From Diplolepis rosae (Eukaryota; Arthropoda; Insecta; Hymenoptera; Diplolepididae): 64,000 nucleotides of DNA. The notes below the pieces were generated by a model. The model made no database searches. It was given only the letters and a program-made list of their open reading frames with translations, and was not told where the DNA came from. The stretch covers positions 62,001-126,000 of the forward strand of contig JAPYXD010000714.1 in NCBI GenBank assembly GCA_030998225.1, written 5' to 3'. Of the stretch, positions 1 to 10,446 are shown piece after piece (the first letter of the stretch is position 1; each line of letters opens with the position of its first letter). The position numbers and the translations under genes were made by a program.

Positions 1-408
1 GAATTAGTTTTTGGAAAATTAGCACGTTTACCATCAAGCGATCCTTTACCAGAACATGAAAAAATGGAAACTTACGATATGTACATGACAAAATTAATTA
101 CAAAATTACATGAAATGCGCGGAATAGCAAGACAGAATTTAATAGCAGCTAAAGAAAAATCAAAGGAATATTACGACAGAAAAATTAATCCACAAAATTT
201 TAAAATCGGAGATAGTGTATTTTTACTGGAAGGTGGCGAACTAAAGAAATTCGAAAATCAATATTCAGGACCATACGAAGTACTTGAAATATTAGGCAAA
301 GGAAACATAAAAATTTCAGTTAAAAATAAACCTAAAATTGTCAATATTAATAGACTTAGACTTTCATATATAACCCCACCAACAACCAATCAGAGTAAAA
401 CGAATTAA
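1..408 (+). CDS. pol: Ty3/Gypsy pol, C-terminal integrase tail (partial, enters from left edge)
   Basis: The frame is open from base 1, so the protein begins outside the window; stop TAA is at 406-408. The visible 135 residues are the end of a Gypsy polyprotein: a basic helical stretch (around residues 40-60, 'AKEKSKEYYDRKINP') followed by the GPY/F-type module seen in Gypsy integrase tails, here 'GDSVFLL' then 'YSGPYEVLEILGKGNIKI'. This module follows the DDE core and helps the enzyme bind DNA. The same segment occurs at about 8050-8437 in a decayed copy. A third ORF starts 28 bases after the stop. The part seen here has no break, but nothing shows that the whole element is active. Confidence 0.85.
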   Translation, partial: ELVFGKLARLPSSDPLPEHEKMETYDMYMTKLITKLHEMRGIARQNLIAAKEKSKEYYDRKINPQNFKIGDSVFLLEGGELKKFENQYSGPYEVLEILGKGNIKISVKNKPKIVNINRLRLSYITPPTTNQSKTN

Positions 409-420
409 AATTAAATAAAA

Positions 421-436
421 ATAATTGCAGATCACA
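421..436 (+). promoter_or_regulatory. Candidate 3' splice site in front of the third ORF
   Basis: The sequence ends in TTGCAG (AG at 429-430) six bases before the ATG at 437. The related copy has TTCCAG seven bases before its ATG (8624). The AG is kept while the surrounding bases differ. In errantiviruses the ORF after pol is expressed from a spliced RNA, so a conserved acceptor here is what that strategy would need. The acceptor role is inferred. Confidence 0.45.
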
Positions 437-2058
437 ATGGAACATAAACATCGTCAACGCATTGATTTATTATGTGATTTAATCAAGTTGATATAAAAGC
501 ATTATGGCCATATTTATTTATGAAAGGAATATTTAATTTTAACGACTACAATGTACCAAATTGGTCTCGAGATACAACAAATCCACAAATGATGACATAA
601 TTTTTTTATAAGTTTCTAACTTACAGAGATTTTAACGTTGACATAAGAATAATTTTCACATCATATTGTAGAGCAAGAAATCAAAAAGTAATAGCTACAG
701 GAAATATAGCAATAATAAGTAAAATGAAGCAGCATTCAAACAAATAAAAACATTCCAAGACTTTATGAGCTTTGTTATAAAATTATGGAGATTTGAAAAC
801 ACAAGGAACTTTTACGTCCAAAAATGATAACTTTATACAAAATATGTTATAATTCAAACAATATCTCAAACAATTGTTCAAAGAAACCAAAAAACTACAA
901 TTTGCAGAAATTGTTTTAACTTTTTCTCATAAAAAATTTTACCTGTAAATCTTTTCTCTTCTAACAAATAACTCTTCTTTCAGGTCAAATACTAATACCA
1001 TTTGTTTTTCTTGTTTCAGGACATAGCCATCCGAGAAGCATTATATATGAAAGATACTTTATTCTTTTCGTAATTAAAGTTCGTAATTAAATGTCTAAAT
1101 TTTTCCACAATGAGTCAGTTTTTACAATTATCATATAAAAACTATTTTGATCATTTTACCAGTATTTATCATCAAGCCTTGCGCAATTAAAATCTTTGGA
1201 GAAGATAGTCATTTAATGTTTTACATGGGTATTTACAATAATACTCAGTTTTTGAAGTACACTAATTGCAATATTTAAAAAAAGAGTAAAACGCTATCGA
1301 TGAAGAAATACTAATAATAAACACAAACAAAGTGAAAATGACTAATTCTTCTTCTCCTCTTTTTATAATATAATTATTCCTCACGTTTTTGATAAGTTTA
1401 TGAATGATTTCCATTATGAAATTCTCTCGTGTACTATGATAATTATCGATACCGAAAATTTTCCTAAAATTTTCTTAAGATAATATACTCCCTTCTGCTA
1501 TGGAAGCGAACATGTTCTATATATATATATATATATATAAATACTTTTCAAATCTTCATTGAATTTAAAGTTTTTCATTACAGTAAACTTTATCCATGAT
1601 ATTCTAAAGCAGAAGATTCTCTAAAATAAAATACAAAGTATCTGTTTCTTAATTTGAATATAAAGAACTAGAAATGTTATGCACCACTTAAGACGAAGTT
1701 AAAATGATATACAAAGTAAGCTTGGAATACGATTTTAAAGGTTTAAGTGTTAAGATTATTCAATATGTAAAATTTTTAATAATATACCAATATTTATGGC
1801 TATATGTACTATTGAAAGATGAAAAAAAAGAGTCTAAGCACAGTTCAACATAAAAGTTACCAGAAATTTGTAGAGAGACTATTTATTTAGCGAACAAACA
1901 GAGCCCGTAAATGAATTGAAAAAAAAAAACCTATAGAAAACGATTTCGAAAAAGTAATGCTATATAAATGGACTGGCACATGTGAACGTTGCTATCAAAG
2001 AGGTCACAAACTAGTGAATTGTACTGCTCCGAAGCGAAATAAAAAATTTGTGGAATAA
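437..2058 (+). pseudogene. Decayed third ORF of Gypsy element (death-fold-like start, CCHC end)
   Basis: This region fills the env position between pol and the polypurine tract but shows no env features. It opens with ATG at 437 and about 17 codons, then shifts frame near 486; a continuation ('LWPYLFMKGIFNFNDYN') can be read to about 700 with stops. The spacing of hydrophobic residues in the first 70 residues recalls a CARD-type death fold, a weak resemblance judged by eye. At 1988-2030 a clear zinc knuckle is encoded: C-x2-C-x4-H-x4-C ('CERCYQRGHKLVNC'), stop at 2058. The middle (about 830-1950) is too decayed to read and holds two further acceptor-like TTTCAG sites near 985 and 1019. Whether start and knuckle belong to one protein is inference. 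Confidence 0.45.
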
Positions 2059-2153
2059 ATAACAGTTAAAAGCAAATATAAAAAAAATGTAATTACGTAA
2101 TGTGACGCATTGCTAATAAAATAAAATAAAGTATATGAATGAAACTTGAGTAA

Positions 2154-2201
2154 GTTTAAACATGTTGATTTCATCCCCATGTTCAAACATAAGGGGGGAG
2201 G
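2154..2201 (+). promoter_or_regulatory. Stem-loop plus polypurine tract, copy A
   Basis: The arms GTTTAAACATG (2154-2164) and CATGTTCAAAC (2178-2188) pair at 10 of 11 positions around a 13-base loop. Directly after lies the purine run AAGGGGGGAGG (2191-2201), the plus-strand primer of an LTR element, and the LTR start TGTCAC at 2202. The same order occurs at 3465, and on the minus strand at 14306 and 14490. Confidence 0.75.
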
Positions 2202-3464
2202 TGTCACATCCCGTGACTATCATAAATGCGACTTAAATATAAGAAATTTTTTCTCTTTTATGAAATTATATAATATGATTTACAAGTAATCTGCGTGAAA
2301 ATATATTGAAATCAATTGATTGTATTCAATGATTATTAAAACAAATTTTAAATGCTTTTAGAAATATGTATGTAGATAAGCTTAAAATAGAATATGTTAT
2401 ATTACAAAGTATGTCTTACAAATAGATAAACGTTTGATTGAAGCACATATTGAATTATTTGAGAAATGAAATAGTTTATATGCAACTATACAAATTTATT
2501 CATAAAAAGAAAACAAAATATAATAAAAATACAAAAATGACAAATAAAAAAGTATTTATGTGTGTAATTAAAATTCTAATCACATTTGCTTATATCAATA
2601 TATATAATCGTTAGTGCTTTATTATAAAAAAATGTGTAATCAAAATATGTTAGATTGTTTAAAATTAGGAATGAGGAATAATGCATGTTCACGAAAACAT
2701 ATTAATAAATAAAATATTTATGGGTCTAATAAATGTCATTCGACATTACATCTAGTTACAATATCAATATATGTGTGGTTAGCGTTTTTAGACAAATAAT
2801 GTTTAATCAATATATATGCTGAATCGTTTAGATAAAATAAAAATAAAACGAATCATGTATGTATATGTATACAGATTCATTCATAAAAATAATAACAAAG
2901 GAAAAAATTACAAAAATAATAAAAATAGTATGTAGTAATATCTAGCTCTATTGACATATTTATTAAATTATTGAAAATTATCCATTAACATGTATGTTTT
3001 AGGGTTTTGCGAACAAGACTTGTGAAACGCGCCATTGCACTAATTAAATTTTAATGAATGAAAAATATACAAAAACAAATATAATATTAAACTTTTCAAA
3101 AAATTTGAATCAACATTTTATATTGTATCCATTTAAAATTATCGTTGTCCGAATATTTAAAACAATGTATCGATATATCTCGTAATAATATTAAAAGCTT
3201 CATTGTGTGTGTTTTTTGCACTAAATATTCAAAAGTTTTAATTCAAACCATTGTGAATGTCATCACTATTAACTGTGCGAAAACATGTCTATGTATTAAA
3301 ATACAATGTATTCAATTTAATGTATTTGTGAAAACACAATTATTAACCTATTAAAGTATCAATGTAAACAACAGACGATAAGAATAGCTCCAAGTCATTT
3401 CAGCGTAAATTCTATCTTAACAAGAAGTCTACTCAAAGGCGAATGTTAACTTAATCATTTCAAA
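2202..3464 (+). repeat. LTR A of the Gypsy element (5' end clear, 3' end not found)
   Basis: It begins TGTCACATCCCGTGAC directly after the polypurine tract. The next copy of the stem-loop and tract starts at 3465 without a clear TG...CA end in between, so this is either a diverged LTR or one cut off by the following copy. The interval is very AT-rich and holds no believable gene. Confidence 0.45.
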
Positions 3465-3514
3465 AAGTTCAAACACGGTCATTGCATCCCCGTGTTCGAA
3501 CTTAAGGGGGGAGG
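3465..3514 (+). promoter_or_regulatory. Stem-loop plus polypurine tract, copy B
   Basis: Arms 3465-3478 (AAGTTCAAACACGG) and 3490-3503 (CCGTGTTCGAACTT) pair at 13 of 14 positions. Compared with copy A, two T-A pairs have become C-G pairs, so both partners changed together. The purine run is 3504-3514 and the LTR starts at 3515. Confidence 0.75.
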
Positions 3515-4868
3515 TGTCACGTCCCGTGACCGTCGCTATTTATTTATTTTATAATACCAAAATATGTAAAATTAATAAAAGATTTTAACATAAAAGATGC
3601 ATAAGCAACAGCTATTAAAAAGCATTGATTAGACGGAAATTGAATGTACGAAAATAAAATTGTAATAGAAAGAGAGATAGTAGTGAACTTATAAATAGAA
3701 AACATCGTAAACTCTTAACTACCTGTTATCGAGGGAACCCCATCGGAATGTCCTAAGTACACAAGCATATCGACAGGTGTAGCAAAGGATAGAAATTAAA
3801 AAATGAATCATCCCAAGAAGAAGGAACGTCGGGGAAACCAGAATAAGGAAACGAAGTCTCCCCTTTTTTCTTCAGTACATAAAAAATGGCAACCCAAAGG
3901 AAAAGTGGCCAGCTCAGACACGTGCCAAGGTCAGGCCAACATCAGAAGAATATTAGCAGGGCAAAATTAAACATAGTCAGTATCGACAAAAAATATAATA
4001 CCCATTAATCACCACCTAGAAGTTCCATGTCAGTATCGATCAAAAGGTGGCCAGTATCGACCGAAAATTAGCACATAAAAGTACCTGCGAATCTGCGAAT
4101 CTTCACGTTGCCGCCGAGAAATCTTCAGAAGCGGAACTCCTCCCGAAAAGTACAGTTGCCGCTGGTCTATCATCAACGCTGGAACTCTGCTCAGAAATTT
4201 AGTATCAGAGTTCCCCTCGACCATTTAAAAATTGAGAACTCTCGAAATTACCCCGGTCAACTCAGTCCATCTTTTGTCGGTATCTTCCTCGTCAATTTAA
4301 AATAACATTAGAATTCAATTTAGTGGAACATTGTTCGTGAGTTAAAAGTGGAACCTGTGAATGGTTCATATATTGAAGTGTCTACGATTTGATTACACCG
4401 AGGCCCCACATCGTATATATCGACAGGTGGATTCACAACTCACTCTTTGGGATCGTCACTAGTCAAGCCCGAAATAGATTCGTGGATTTGGTGCCTACCT
4501 GTCGCAATTTCCCTATTTGGATTTTGGTCTACCTGTCAGAATTTCAACGCATCGTTAAGTGAATTAGAAGGTGTGTACCCCTTCCGGATTATCAGTGGTT
4601 CCAGCCTGGATTCGAGTAAGTCCAATTTTAATATATGACCCCAGGAGGAAATTTTAATAACTCTCTATCTCTCTCTCTATCTCTCTCTCAGTTTGTACCC
4701 ATAAAAATAAAGGTTAATAATTGTAAATTCAGTAACTTTCGAGGTTCATTTTAGTTAGCTACCCTCATCCCAGTTTCGGTTTAGAAATCCTCTGGATTTC
4801 TTTACCGATCTAAAACGAGGGAAAAATAAAATATATTATTAAAGGAAGGTAAGTGTCAGGACGTCACA
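3515..4868 (+). repeat. Gypsy-type LTR B (about 1.35 kb)
   Basis: It starts TGTCACGTCCCGTGAC after the polypurine tract and ends GGACGTCACA at 4868, giving TG...CA ends. The minus-strand LTR at 12991-14253 has the same kind of ends (TGTCACGTCC, GGGACGTAACA). A CT-rich microsatellite lies at about 4661-4691, and AATAAA near 4705 could serve as poly(A) signal. Small ORFs inside show no protein features. Confidence 0.6.
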
Positions 4869-5750
4869 AATATACATGTAGCGCCATCTTTTGAGAAATC
4901 GATGAATCTGGAAAAGTTTGGAAACTCCTACAAGGCCCAACCCAATGGGTCAGCCATTGAGATTTTAGTCGACTAATGCAGGGGCGTAACTACTCACTAA
5001 AGATATTCAACCAATCAAACAACTAAAACTAGCAGTCTCAACTCCCCTAAAAGACTTATAGGTGGAAAGGGAAAAGAGGAAAATACATAAAAGCTATGCA
5101 TTTTCATTTTTTAAGTTAGTTCTTTTCTTACACAGCGTTTTTCACAATTATACTCTCCGGTTCGATATTTTAAAAAGTTCTTTTATGTGCCTCAGGTACG
5201 GAAACTCGTTTTTCCGTTACAGCTGAGAGTAAGGGAATGTTGTGTATTCCGTTACAGAGGAATATAATGTAAAAATTGGACTGCGCATGCGCATATAGTC
5301 TTACAGCGGAACACAATCTTTTTCTTATTCTTCTTCTTCTCACTTCTTCTTCGTATAGTGTTAGCACCTTACTGACAAAGCCTTTTACATTTGAACTGCG
5401 CATGCGTCTATCAAAATCCATTACTACTACACAAGATCGATAAAATCAAAATGGCCGGGACTAATCGTGACATATCAAGTGTAATGACTAGCGCCGCAAA
5501 CAACTACAATACTAGATTAGATTTCAGTGTATGCACAAAAACTCATATCCGCACCAAAGTCACATAAAATAGAATACGTGCCAATGCGCACAATTCGGGA
5601 AATTGCAAGACTCGCGACAATGCTCGCAGGACTCATCGAGCCTCGGCTTCGTCTCGGCTTTGTCTCAGCTTCGTCTCGGCTTTGCTTCTGCGAGCATTGT
5701 CGATCGTCACGCAATAACCCTCATTGTGCGCCTAGGCACGTAATATACTA
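4869..5750. other. Gene-free interval with a GC-richer inverted repeat
   Basis: No gene is seen. At 5590-5715 the segment GCGACAATGCTCGCAG is followed about 75 bases later by its near complement CTGCGAGCATTGTCG. Between them lie four degenerate copies of a CGGCTTCGTCT-type unit. The interval is bounded by two copies of a 30-base direct repeat (5125-5154 and 5751-5780). Confidence 0.5.
5125..5154 (+). repeat. 30-bp direct repeat, first copy
   Basis: The segment TTCTTACACAGCGTTTTTCA and its next ten bases recur without change at 5751-5780, 626 bases away. After the second copy comes TATATAAA (about 5795) and AATAAA (5824), the order expected in an LTR. An LTR remnant or an internal duplication are both possible. 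Confidence 0.6.
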
Positions 5751-6198
5751 TTCTTACACAGCGTTTTTCACAATTATACTTCAGGATCTAAGGATTATAT
5801 AAAAGCAAGAACAAAGTAAGTTCAATAAACAACTGCTCTCTAATTCTATATCTCTCTCTTTTATTTGAATGTATTTATATAATTTTGTGCTCCTCCATAT
5901 GACAATCTGGGTGCCAGTAACCAATCTGGTATCGATATTCATACCTCTCCTCCCTTGAACTATCCCCGAGTTTTTAAACAATCTGGTGTGCTCCGTAATG
6001 AGATGTGCAATTTTGATTAAATTCTCATCTCCCTTCTTCCAATTTTTAATAACTCCCCTAGGTTTAGAAATAAATTTTTCATTTATTCTGACTGTCAAAT
6101 CTATGGAATTTTGTTCCTGAGTTATTAGAGTGAAAACTAGACTCAAAAACTATCTTTTTAAATTGTTCTTCAAACAATTTAAAAACTTGTGTGACCTT
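5751..6198 (+). other. Possible LTR remnant with TATA box and poly(A) signal
   Basis: It starts with the second copy of the 30-base repeat, then a TATA-like TATATAAAA (about 5795) and AATAAA (5824). The remaining bases up to the reverse transcriptase remnant contain no recognised feature. A 121-codon minus-strand frame here (5781-6146) has no family resemblance and is not called. Confidence 0.3.
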
Positions 6199-8437
6199 AG
6201 ACGTCACATACTTGATTCTCTAGGATCAGCGAAGTACTTTCAAGTGTTTGATTTACTTGCTGGTTTTCACCATATAAAAATGAACCCAAAAGACTCGCAT
6301 AAAACCACAATTGCTACACCTCACGGTTATTTCGAATTTCATAGAATGCCCTTTGGTTTAAAACCAACACCAGCCACGTTTCAAAGATTGATGGATTTAA
6401 CATTAACTGGATTAATCTAACGGGAACTTTTTGTATATCTTGATAACATAGTTATATATGTAAATACTCTAGAAGAGCACGAAATTAAATTTAACAATTT
6501 AGAAGAAAGACTTAGAAAAGCAAATCTTCATTTACAACCAGACAAATGCGAATTTTTACGACCCGAAGTAGAATATTTAGGTCATATAATTGATAACTGA
6601 TAAACAATTTTTAGCCTTAGCAGGATATCATAGACGATTAACTATACGGAAATATAATTATGCAAATTTTGTTACATCAAATTAAATTCCTTGCGATAAC
6701 GGATCAGAGAAGATCATTCTTTAGTATTAGGAGGCCATAAAGGCGTCACAAAAACTTATAGTCCAATTCGCCAAAAAAATGTTTGAGAAAATATGAAAGT
6801 AGACATTCCAAAATATATTCAAGGCTGTCTACAATGTTGACTGGAAAAATTAATCAGTGTCAATACAAAAAATCCTATGGTAATCACTGACACACTCGCT
6901 ACTACTTTTGAAAAGATATCAATGGATGTTGTTGGCCACTACCTAAAATAAAATCTGGTAACTGATATATTCTAACTATACAAGACAATTTTACAAAATA
7001 TTCTTTAGCAAAACCACTTCCTAATCACAAAGCTAGTACGATAGCAGATGCTTTCGTGAAAAAATTTATTTGAATATTTGGATCGCCGAAAGGAGTACTT
7101 ACTAATCATGGCAGAGATTTTTTAAGATTGAATGTAAGTCCCATCCCCGTACAAATAGTAGAGTCCCGTGGGGCGCCGTCGAGCTATGCTGTTTTGAAAA
7201 CATTTCATGGGCTCGCATGGTGAAAATTTTAGTACGCTACTGGCTTAGAATTGGTAGTATGTGTGTATATGTGTACCAATGCTCTGCCAGCGGCCGACTC
7301 GTAGATCGTGCAACACTGGAATTTAAACCTGTGATACGCGCTTGAATAGCTGGATGTCACAGGTTATTGTTAACATTTAAAAAAATGTCAGGTCAAGTGA
7401 GATGGAAAAGAAGATTTATAAAGAACAAAACTTTAGACTATGACCTACAGCAGACAAGCTGAAGAAAGGGAACAGTGTTTCCGGGTCGCGATACTGTTAC
7501 GTTTATCTGTTTGAAAGTGACTGAAATTTAAGTCTTCTAAATTAGATTATCTATAAATCTGCACGGTGGAGAGATTTGATGTTTTTATCAAAAATTTATA
7601 TTCTCAAGCAGCACAAATACAGACATTTTTTAAATTTCTCTAGCAGGGCGTTTAATTACTACAAATTAAAATATGGAGAGTGCCTATACATTACCCATGA
7701 ATTACGTGTTAAAATAGTCAACTTTGACATTAATTTTATCTCTGCATCGGTACGGTTGAAAAATTTTAAATTAATTTAGCATATTAATTAAATATTAAAA
7801 TTAAAATATTAAAATTTTTTACCAGAGATCGGTTTTTTTACATACAACCTTAAGTACTTTATTAAAAAGATTGGCAAAACGTTTTAGAACTAAATAATTT
7901 CGTACCACAGCTTTTCACCCTTAATCAAATGGATCAGTAGAACATTCACACCATGTTTTAGAGGAATATCTCAAAAAATTCAAAATGAGATGATTGGCTT
8001 GAATTAGCAATGTTCTTGTATAATACTAATGTACATGGAGGTAGAAAATGCTCACATTATCGATTACTTTTCCGTAAATTGGCTCGTGAACCTTCCAGCG
8101 AACTTTTATATCAACAAGAAAAATGACAAACGTATGATGATTATTTAACTAATTTCGTAACACAACTACATGAAATGCGAACATAAGTAAGAGTGAGTCT
8201 TATTTCAGCGAAACAAAAATATATTATGATAAAATAATAAATCCTTTAGAAGTTAAAATAGGAGACAACGTATTTTTATTAAAAGGAGGTGAAATTAAAA
8301 AACTTGATAACCATTATACAGGGCCATACGAAAATTGAAATTATTAGGAAAAGGAAATGTCAAAATAAGCTATAAAGGTAAACCTACTGTAGTTCACATC
8401 AATAGACTAAAACGGTCACATGTGCAAGTACAAAAGT
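6199..8437 (+). pseudogene. pol: Ty3/Gypsy pol, second copy, heavily broken
   Basis: Reverse transcriptase remains at 6199-6600: 'FDLLAGFHHIKMNP' keeps the first catalytic Asp, 'MPFGLKPTPATFQRLM' is the next conserved block, and the catalytic YLDD is changed to YLDN (near 6436). Integrase follows: zinc-binding His/Cys residues with 'GCLQC' (about 6740-6840), 'MDVVG' (first catalytic Asp), 'TNHGRDF' where Asp would be expected at the second position (His instead), and 'SNGSVEHSHHVLEEYL' with the catalytic Glu after 7900. The GPY/F tail is at 8200-8437. Many stops and frameshifts, plus an insertion at about 7134-7853, make it inactive. Its tail matches the copy at 1-408. Confidence 0.8.
7134..7853. 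repeat. Insertion of unknown type inside integrase
   Basis: The integrase frame stops after 'GRDFLRL' and resumes near 7855, so about 720 bases are foreign. Both borders carry CAGAGAT followed by a T-run (before 7120 and near 7826), a possible target duplication. A 67-codon frame at 7576-7779 and a short Met frame at 7386 show nothing recognisable. No terminal inverted repeat was found. Confidence 0.45.
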
Positions 8438-8601
8438 AAATAAATAATAAACAAAATGTCTTCTGTTTAATTATTAAAAAAGTGGGAAAAAAATATATAC
8501 AATTAATCAAAAATATATAAATTTTTATTTCTTTTTGTTGGTAAATGATAAAAAAGAATTCATAAAAATTATATAAAAAAACATATCATAAAATTTTAGA
8601 C

Positions 8602-8809
8602 ATAACACGTTATTCCAGATATAATGGATCCAATTCATCGCAAACGCATTGAAGATCTTATTGAAGTAGATTCCTATTCGATCAACATTTTAGCTCTTGG
8701 GACATATTCAATTCAAAATGAAATTTTCAACCAAGATGACTGTAATATTCTCACATGAAGCAGAAACCTAAATAACCCAGACACGCCTCCTAAGATCACG
8801 TAGGACGGA
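8602..8809 (+). pseudogene. Start of the third ORF, second Gypsy copy (truncated)
   Basis: ATG at 8624 follows TTCCAG by seven bases. The first residues 'MDPIHRKRIEDL' match 'MEHKHRQRIDLL' of the first copy. Similarity continues through a 'IFN..D..N' block and an 'SR...NP' block, then ends where a minus-strand LINE fragment begins (about 8810). Stops interrupt the frame. Confidence 0.5.
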
Positions 8810-9640
8810 AACTTAGCTCATTCCTTCTACAGATTTTATGAGCACTGCTTCTAAACGTAGACGCCCAGGCATCTTCGGTGCTTTCGCGTCTTTCTTCTTC
8901 AATTTTTTCTTCTGGGGGTTCTTCTTAATCGGAACCTCCAACCATTGTTCCTCTTTGTTAGAGACGTTAGGTCTCTTCCGGTTTTCCGATTTTTGGGTCT
9001 TCCGGACTTGCGGTTAGCTCCCTTGGCCTCTTACAAGGGTCTGGAGTACACGTAGCCGGTTGTGGAAGGGTTTGGCTACCCTCATCTATATCCTTATTTT
9101 TAGGAGAGCCCACCTACTTGATCTTCGAGACCATCCTGGCTCTCAAGTGGTACTGGAAATGATGGAGGTAGCCATCTCGATTCTTCATGCCCGCTTTCAG
9201 CATCTCCAGCGTCTGAAGCGCGACACGGATTCCATCTCTGATGGCGAGAAACATTTTTTTCTTCGTTTCCCAAAAAATCTCCATCTTCTACAGCGTCATT
9301 ACCACTTTTCATAGCTTCTCCATATCTCTATTGGGCAGATCGTGCAGATCGTGCAGCCAATCACGATGCTGCCTGACTTGAGATTTCTCGTTGTCGAACT
9401 CATCAGGCACCTCCACCTCCACCACATCCATTTCCCCTCCAAGCATCTCCTCGCACATACTTTTATTTAGTTTATTATACTCCATTTTGCAGGGGTAAGG
9501 CCTCAATACTCTATGAGGTGGCCTGGTTGCCTAAAGATACCGTGTAAGACACCACTCCCTGGTGATATGCAACTCTCGGCACGGTAGTTAACACCTTGGC
9601 TTGGGGGTTATTCATTCGGGTTTTTCAAAACGGTAAATAT
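8810..9640 (-). pseudogene. Non-LTR retrotransposon, 5' UTR and ORF1 N-terminal part
   Basis: Read on the minus strand, a leader of about 150 bases (9640-9490) is followed by ATG at about 9485 and an acidic ORF1 with a stop at about 9309. Further frames continue to about 8810. They include a proline-rich part and the basic block 'KKNPQKKKLKKKDAKAPK' followed by 'GRLRLEAVLIKSVEGMS', a layout seen just upstream of the zinc-knuckle part of R1/LOA/jockey-type ORF1 proteins. ORF1 proteins bind element RNA. The copy is cut off before any zinc knuckles and contains several frameshifts. Its relation to the plus-strand LINE at 10270 cannot be settled, because the two pieces cover different parts. Confidence 0.55.
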
Positions 9641-10269
9641 TTTATACAAATATCACGTAAAAATTCGTGTACGAAATTCGTAACGGCACCTCATATGAAA
9701 TTCGAAACAGATTTTTTTTGGTGTAGTGCAGGTCTAATTAGATGAATATGGACAATCATCGTGAGACCTCGCCTTTCGCGAATAAAGTTAATTATAAACC
9801 TATTCAATTTTCATTTAAAGAGTTTGAAATCTTTCTGTCGAAAAAAAGACGCTTTCGACTGCGCTGGGATTCGAGTCCAGCAGTCAACAGTCCTAGGTCC
9901 GTTGGCACAATCACACAATTACTCTAGTAATCTAGAAATACCGATAGTATTCGGCTCATATTTCACGAAACACCTTTACACCTTTTTTTAAATGTGACGA
10001 GACTGAACTTGCAATTTCAATACATTAAATTGTTCTTTAACGTATTGAAATTTTATCTGGCCATCTTCACCAGTCATCCCAGCGAAATATGATACTAATG
10101 ATAATTGATACGTTCCGGTGAACAGAATCTTCAAGTCTCTTTCTGCCATTTCTGGAAAGTCTATATCATCTTTAGATGTGACACTTTTAAAGATAAGTTT
10201 CTTCCGAAGCTAACCTTTTTCTTAAACTTCAACTGGCAAAGTACATGCACATCTTTCCTGTCTTTCATA
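9641..10269. other. Gene-free interval
   Basis: I see no gene, repeat or RNA here. Short frames at 9742-9991 have no recognisable content. The left part borders the 5' end of the minus-strand LINE, and the right part borders the ORF1 remnant of the plus-strand LINE. Confidence 0.5.
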
Positions 10270-10446
10270 GTCCTGCAGCGTCTGGAGGGGATCAACCCCT
10301 CGCTGAAGACAGCATCCTGGCTTATTCTCAGGCATGAGAGACCTCAACGCAGGCCTTTCTACCATTTCGGCCAGATTACCTTCAAGGTAACCGGCCGAGA
10401 GCAGGAACGGCCTGCCATGGAAACGAAGAGGCTGGAGCAGCCCTAA
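10270..10446 (+). pseudogene. LINE ORF1, C-terminal end
   Basis: The frame contains 'LEGINPSLKTASWLILRHE', the type of C-terminal segment found in ORF1 proteins of jockey/LOA/R1-like LINEs, and ends with TAA at 10444-10446. The ATG of ORF2 starts at the next base (10447), so the junction reads TAAATG. The N-terminal part is missing or decayed. Confidence 0.55.

Noticed and set aside
437..2058. An env gene after Gypsy pol
   Set aside because: No signal peptide, membrane segment or cysteine pattern of env; a CCHC knuckle is present instead.
5781..6146. 121-codon minus-strand frame
   Set aside because: No family motif, and it overlaps a TATA/AATAAA region on the other strand; probably chance in AT-rich DNA.
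9850..9930. Possible tRNA (GATTCGAGTCC B-box-like word)
   Set aside because: No A-box at the right distance and no cloverleaf could be drawn.
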